Shown: piece after piece, positions 60,853-64,000 of the stretch
Numbering within the stretch: position 1 is the first letter of the stretch
Layout of the letters: each line of letters starts with the position of its first letter
NCBI RefSeq assembly: GCF_050490315.1
Contig: NZ_JBNPEO010000001.1
Coordinates: forward strand, 62,001 to 126,000
From: JBNPEO01 sp050490315
Lineage (GTDB): Bacteria > Actinomycetota > Actinomycetes > Actinomycetales > Micrococcaceae
DNA: 64,000 nt
Direction of reading: 5' to 3'
The notes under the pieces: generated by a model
Seen by the model: only the letters and a program-made list of their open reading frames with translations
What the model was told of the DNA's origin: nothing
Databases searched by the model: none
Made by a program: the position numbers and the translations under genes

Positions 60853-61074
60853 CTAAGCTGTATTTACTTGGTGTGCAAGACGGCATGCCCTGCGTCGATG
60901 AACGCGTTCTATTGGTCCCCACTGGTAATTCCAGAACCGGGTTGATCACACTGACTTTTCCTCGGCGAACCCTTGAGCCAACCGGCACGGGGGCCGAACA
61001 CCCAACACTGTTGGAGCCCATTTTTCGGGCTCAACTCTGTCCCGGGTGATTGCCAGAAAGAACTCCCTTTCTAA
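60853..61074 (+). promoter_or_regulatory. Promoter and ~210-nt leader of the DEAD-box helicase
   Basis: TAAGCT (60853-60858) is a good -10, placing the mRNA start near 60865 and leaving about 210 nt untranslated. The leader contains a small ORF (ATG near 60899, MNAFYWSPLVIPEPG) and hairpins including GAGCCC (61014-61019) with GGGCTC (61027-61032). Long leaders are usual for cold-inducible RNA helicases. No known riboswitch was recognised. Confidence 0.5.
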
Positions 61075-62796
61075 ATGACTACTTTTGCTGCCCTCGGCAC
61101 GCCCAAAGCCATTGCTGACGCCCTCGCGGCGGACGGAATTGCTGAAGCTTTCCCCATTCAGGTCAAGACGCTTCCGGACACATTGGCTGGCCGCGACGTA
61201 CTTGGCCGAGGCCGTACAGGCTCAGGTAAAACCATTGCGTTCGCCATTCCTTTGGTTGCACGTCTGGCCGAACGTGAAGCACCGTACTTCCGCAAGCCGG
61301 GCCGCCCCATGGGTTTGGTTTTGGCGCCGACTCGCGAGTTGGCTACCCAGATCAACAACACCATTGAACCGTTGGCGAAGGCCATGGGCCTGAATACCAC
61401 GGTTATCTACGGTGGCGTTTCTCAGGCGCGTCAGGAAAAGGCGCTGCGCGCTGGTGTTGACATTGTTATTGCTTGCCCCGGCCGTCTTGAGGACTTGGCC
61501 AAGCAGCGCATCCTGACGCTTGAGGGCGTAGAAGTAACCGTTTTGGACGAAGCCGATCACATGGCTGACCTTGGCTTCCTCCCGGTAGTCAAGAAACTGA
61601 TGGACATGACTCCGAGCCAGGGACAGCGGCTGCTGTTCTCGGCCACCTTGGATAACGGTGTTGACAAACTGGTCAACCGTTACCTTTCCAAGCCGGTGAC
61701 CCACTCTGTGGATGACCCTCAGGCCGCCGTGACCACCATGGAGCACCACGTGCTGGTGGTCAACGATCAGACAGTCAAAAAGCAGGTCATCGTTGAGCTC
61801 GCTTCGGGCGCTGGCCGCCGTGTGCTGTTCATGCGCACCAAGCACCACGCCCGCAAGCTGGCCAAGACCCTGACGGACGCCGGCATTCCCGCCGTCGACC
61901 TTCACGGAAACCTTTCGCAGAATGCTCGCGACCGTAACCTGGCGGAATTCTCCTCCGGTGACGTTCGTGTACTTGTTGCCACGGACGTTGCTGCCCGTGG
62001 TGTCCACGTTGATGATGTTGAGCTAGTCATTCACGTTGACCCGCCCACAGAGCACAAGGCCTACCTGCACCGTTCCGGCCGTACGGCTCGCGCCGGTTCG
62101 GACGGAACAGTTGTCACGCTGACCCTCCCGGAGCAGCAGTCTGACGTCAAAAAGCTCATGAAAGCTGCTGGCGTTGATGTGAGTTTTGAGCGTGTCACTG
62201 CCAACTCGCCGCTGATTGCACAGCTGGTTGGTGAGGTTGCGGACAAGATTGATCCCCGCACCCGCGCAGCATTGCTCGCAGCTAAGGCCCCGGCGCAGGG
62301 TGGCGGAAGTTCCACTGGCGCTAACGCACAGCGCAAGCGCGCTCGCCGCTCCGTTCAGGGCGCACCCACTGCTGGCGGCCGTGGTGGCCGTAACGGTCGC
62401 GGCAAGGTTTCTGCAGAGAAGCCGCGCACGGACATTAACCGCAGCGAACGTCGTGCGGCAGCGAACGACGACGTCGCTCGCTCGCCGCGCACTCGCGGCG
62501 CCGCGGCTGGGGCTACTCACCGCAACGACGTTCCTTCTTCCGCTTCGCGCCCCGCGGCGCAGCGCGGATCCCGCCCGGCTACCGGACAGCGAGCAGCTGG
62601 TGCTGCTAGTGCCGGTTCCGCCTCAGGCAACCGCTCAGTGTGGTCCTCCGCAACCGGAGGCACATCGGGCGGTTCCTATGGTGCCGGGAAATCGGCTGCC
62701 GGCAACGGCGGCGGACGCTCCAGCGCAGGCCGCCCGGCCCGCGGTGGTTCGCGCCGTGCGTCGGCCCCGGCTTCTAACGAGCGCCGCGGCCGCTAA
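61075..62796 (+). CDS. DEAD-box ATP-dependent RNA helicase
   Basis: A 573-aa RNA helicase: Q-motif end EAFPIQ, GRGRTGSGKTIAFAIPL (Walker A), APTRELATQI, CPGRLEDL, VLDEADHMADLGF (DEAD), LFSATLD, then VLVATDVAARGVHVDDVELV and HRSGRTARAGSDG. Residues ~400-573 are a basic, Gly/Arg/Ser/Ala-rich disordered tail typical of RNA-binding extensions. Probably acts in cold adaptation, ribosome assembly or RNA decay. It is preceded by a long leader and followed by a strong terminator. Confidence 0.94.
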   Translation: MTTFAALGTPKAIADALAADGIAEAFPIQVKTLPDTLAGRDVLGRGRTGSGKTIAFAIPLVARLAEREAPYFRKPGRPMGLVLAPTRELATQINNTIEPLAKAMGLNTTVIYGGVSQARQEKALRAGVDIVIACPGRLEDLAKQRILTLEGVEVTVLDEADHMADLGFLPVVKKLMDMTPSQGQRLLFSATLDNGVDKLVNRYLSKPVTHSVDDPQAAVTTMEHHVLVVNDQTVKKQVIVELASGAGRRVLFMRTKHHARKLAKTLTDAGIPAVDLHGNLSQNARDRNLAEFSSGDVRVLVATDVAARGVHVDDVELVIHVDPPTEHKAYLHRSGRTARAGSDGTVVTLTLPEQQSDVKKLMKAAGVDVSFERVTANSPLIAQLVGEVADKIDPRTRAALLAAKAPAQGGGSSTGANAQRKRARRSVQGAPTAGGRGGRNGRGKVSAEKPRTDINRSERRAAANDDVARSPRTRGAAAGATHRNDVPSSASRPAAQRGSRPATGQRAAGAASAGSASGNRSVWSSATGGTSGGSYGAGKSAAGNGGGRSSAGRPARGGSRRASAPASNERRGR

Positions 62797-62815
62797 GGTC
62801 CACGAACCATAAAAG

Positions 62816-62860
62816 TGCCCCCGCTGAGCTTCTACGGAAGCTCAGCGGGGGCATTTGTTT
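62816..62860 (+). terminator. Strong terminator after the DEAD-box gene
   Basis: TGCCCCCGCTGAGCTTC (62816-62832) pairs perfectly with 62837-62853 around a TACG loop, followed by TTTGTTT. The classical U-rich tail makes it the clearest intrinsic terminator in the window. Confidence 0.95.
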
Positions 62861-62878
62861 AACGAGTGTTGAGGTTCT

Positions 62879-63529
62879 CTACCAGCCGCGTTCTTGCCAC
62901 TCATCCAGGTGCGGGCGTTCGGCACCTAGAGTGGTGGACTTCCCATGGCCGGGATGGACCAGGGTGTCATCCGGGTAGGCGTCGAAGAGCCGCTCGCGCA
63001 CGTCCTTCAAAAGCGAGGCGAAGCGCTCCGGGTCCTTGTCGGTATTTCCGACGCCGCCAGGGAACAGGGAGTCTCCCGAGAAAATGTGAGCCGGCCCGGC
63101 AGGATCCTGGTACACATAGGCGATCGAACCGGGTGTGTGTCCACGCAGGTGCACCGCGGTGAGCTCAAAGCCGTCGAACGTACCCACGTCCAGGTGTTCC
63201 AGGCGCACGTCCACGGCAGCGGGCAGCTCATCGGCGTCGTCAGCTCCAGCAGCTGTCTTAGCACCAGTGGCGGCCACCAAGCCCGCCAGCGCCCGCACGT
63301 GGTCCCAGTGCTGATGCGTGGTGGCGATCAGCGCCAGCTGGGCATCCGCGGCAGCATCAGACGCACCGTCGGTTAACAACTGCTGAATCGCTGGAAGGTC
63401 ATCAGCGGCGTCAATCAGCACCTGGGCACCTGATTTCCGGGAGGTCAGCAGGTAAACGTTGTTGTCCATTTCGCCCACGGAAATGCTGCGGATAGTGACT
63501 TCGGGTAGCTCGTAGCGCAAGGAGTCCAT
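62879..63529 (-). CDS. MBL-fold metallo-hydrolase (glyoxalase II-like)
   Basis: A 216-aa metal-dependent hydrolase: IATTHQHWDHVRALAGLVAA (HxHxDH variant HQHWDH), VHLRGHTPGSIAYVY, FSGDSLFPGGVGNTDKDPER and LVHPGHGKSTTLGAERPHLD. The pattern fits glyoxalase II-like thioesterases; substrate not proven. ATG 63529 is 7 nt after TAGACT, a leaderless start. Confidence 0.9.
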   Translation of the reverse strand: MDSLRYELPEVTIRSISVGEMDNNVYLLTSRKSGAQVLIDAADDLPAIQQLLTDGASDAAADAQLALIATTHQHWDHVRALAGLVAATGAKTAAGADDADELPAAVDVRLEHLDVGTFDGFELTAVHLRGHTPGSIAYVYQDPAGPAHIFSGDSLFPGGVGNTDKDPERFASLLKDVRERLFDAYPDDTLVHPGHGKSTTLGAERPHLDEWQERGW

Positions 63530-63569
63530 AAGAGTCAGTCTAGGTTCTGGCTGCTGACGCCGGACCTAG

Positions 63570-63872
63570 CTACAGGCCCAGCGGCACGGTGTTGGAATAT
63601 ACGTGCTTGACCGGTGGTGCGGCGAGGATCTCACCCAAGGTGTTTTTACCCTCCGGGGTTTGCCGCCATGCTGCGTAGCTACCGTGATCTTCGGTAGTAG
63701 CCCACGTTTCAACCACCAAAATGTGGCACGGATCAGCGTCATCCACTAACGCCTCAATGCCCTGGTTTCCGGGCCAAGCACGGGTAGCGGCGAGAGTTTT
63801 GGCCAAGTACTCGGCTGCCTCATGACGGCGGGCGGGATCGATCTGAACTTCGAAGTGCACAATGGCAGACAT
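63570..63872 (-). CDS. Antibiotic biosynthesis monooxygenase-domain protein
   Basis: A 100-aa ABM-fold protein: IVHFEVQIDPARRHEAAEYL, GNQGIEALVDDADPCHILVV, and ETWATTEDHGSYAAWRQTPE. Such small dimeric proteins oxidise or detoxify quinones or bind haem; the role here is unknown. ATG 63872 follows AAGGAG by 4 nt. An in-frame extension to 63962 is rejected for lack of a ribosome site. No gene is visible in 63873-64000. Confidence 0.85.
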   Translation of the reverse strand: MSAIVHFEVQIDPARRHEAAEYLAKTLAATRAWPGNQGIEALVDDADPCHILVVETWATTEDHGSYAAWRQTPEGKNTLGEILAAPPVKHVYSNTVPLGL

Positions 63873-64000
63873 AAGGCTCCTTGAGGTGTTCGGGGAACGG
63901 TCCGGCGACGCGTACCCACATGATGCAACGCGTCCACTACGCGCTTTCTTCCACCGGCTCAAAAGAGCATCAATTTCTCCAACCGGTACGCGTTGACTCT

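Noticed and set aside
1..64000. tRNA, rRNA, CRISPR array, insertion sequence or prophage
   Set aside because: I looked for cloverleaf sequences, regular spaced repeats, transposase or integrase motifs and phage genes on both strands and saw none. The short intergenic gaps leave little room for them.
63873..64000. Possible start of another gene at the right edge
   Set aside because: No start codon with a ribosome site, no -10 box with the 6-7 nt spacing and no recognisable protein sequence was found in either direction.

Overview
The window looks like the chromosome of an actinobacterium of the family Micrococcaceae, most like Arthrobacter and its relatives. The reasons are the moderately GC-rich sequence, the actinobacterial type dCTP deaminase, the dnaK-grpE-dnaJ-hspR operon with HAIR operators, a DUF4193 gene, an Mrp operon with a fused MrpA-MrpB, an XRE-MurA fusion, a SAM-IV riboswitch, and many genes whose start codon lies 6-7 nt after a TANNNT box (leaderless transcripts). 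No rRNA, tRNA, insertion sequence, prophage or CRISPR array was recognised.

Layout. 1-1,850: a secreted CAP-domain protein (running off the left end) divergent from dcd. 1,960-5,130: a KhtTU K+/H+ antiporter pair and an MFS transporter. 5,330-11,750: a complete six-gene Mrp Na+/H+ antiporter operon, closed by a perfect 60-bp palindrome. 11,860-15,410: DUF4235 protein and a TetR-MMPL exporter pair. 15,550-18,750: a TPP riboswitch and the ykoEDC importer for thiamine precursors. 18,860-21,640: an HTH-MurA fusion and a YbdK-type carboxylate-amine ligase. 21,660-24,030: a MarR-controlled MFS exporter and a lipoprotein. 24,100-26,080: metZ, a rhodanese and a DUF1737 protein behind a SAM-IV riboswitch. 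26,150-27,740: an acyl-CoA ligase.

27,880-35,320 is the most accessory-like part: a run of short plus-strand genes (methyltransferase, S66/MccF-like peptidase, two GNATs, a frameshifted ECF sigma factor with a membrane LysM partner, a membrane protein plus winged-helix regulator, a VOC protein, an unknown protein, MepB). Several have their own leaderless promoter, and a decayed GNAT fragment lies between them.

35,310-46,480 holds a MarR/FUSC divergent pair, pabC, cardiolipin synthase, an unusual P-loop-kinase/PabB fusion, a LysE exporter, methyltransferases, DUF4193, a PhnB-like protein, rlmC and a TetR-epimerase divergent pair with clear operators. 47,390-51,500 is the heat-shock operon with two HspR sites. 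51,550-63,870 holds a histidine phosphatase, DUF805, a SWIM-SNF2 helicase, an acidic DMP19-like protein, a TipA-like MerR regulator, trmB, an MFS transporter, a DEAD-box RNA helicase with a long leader, an MBL hydrolase and a small monooxygenase.

How the genes work together: ion and pH homeostasis dominates the left (KhtTU, Mrp). Two riboswitch-controlled units serve thiamine uptake and methionine synthesis. PabB and PabC make p-aminobenzoate for folate. Three exporter/regulator pairs (TetR-MMPL, MarR-MFS, MarR-FUSC) and the HspR chaperone operon handle stress.
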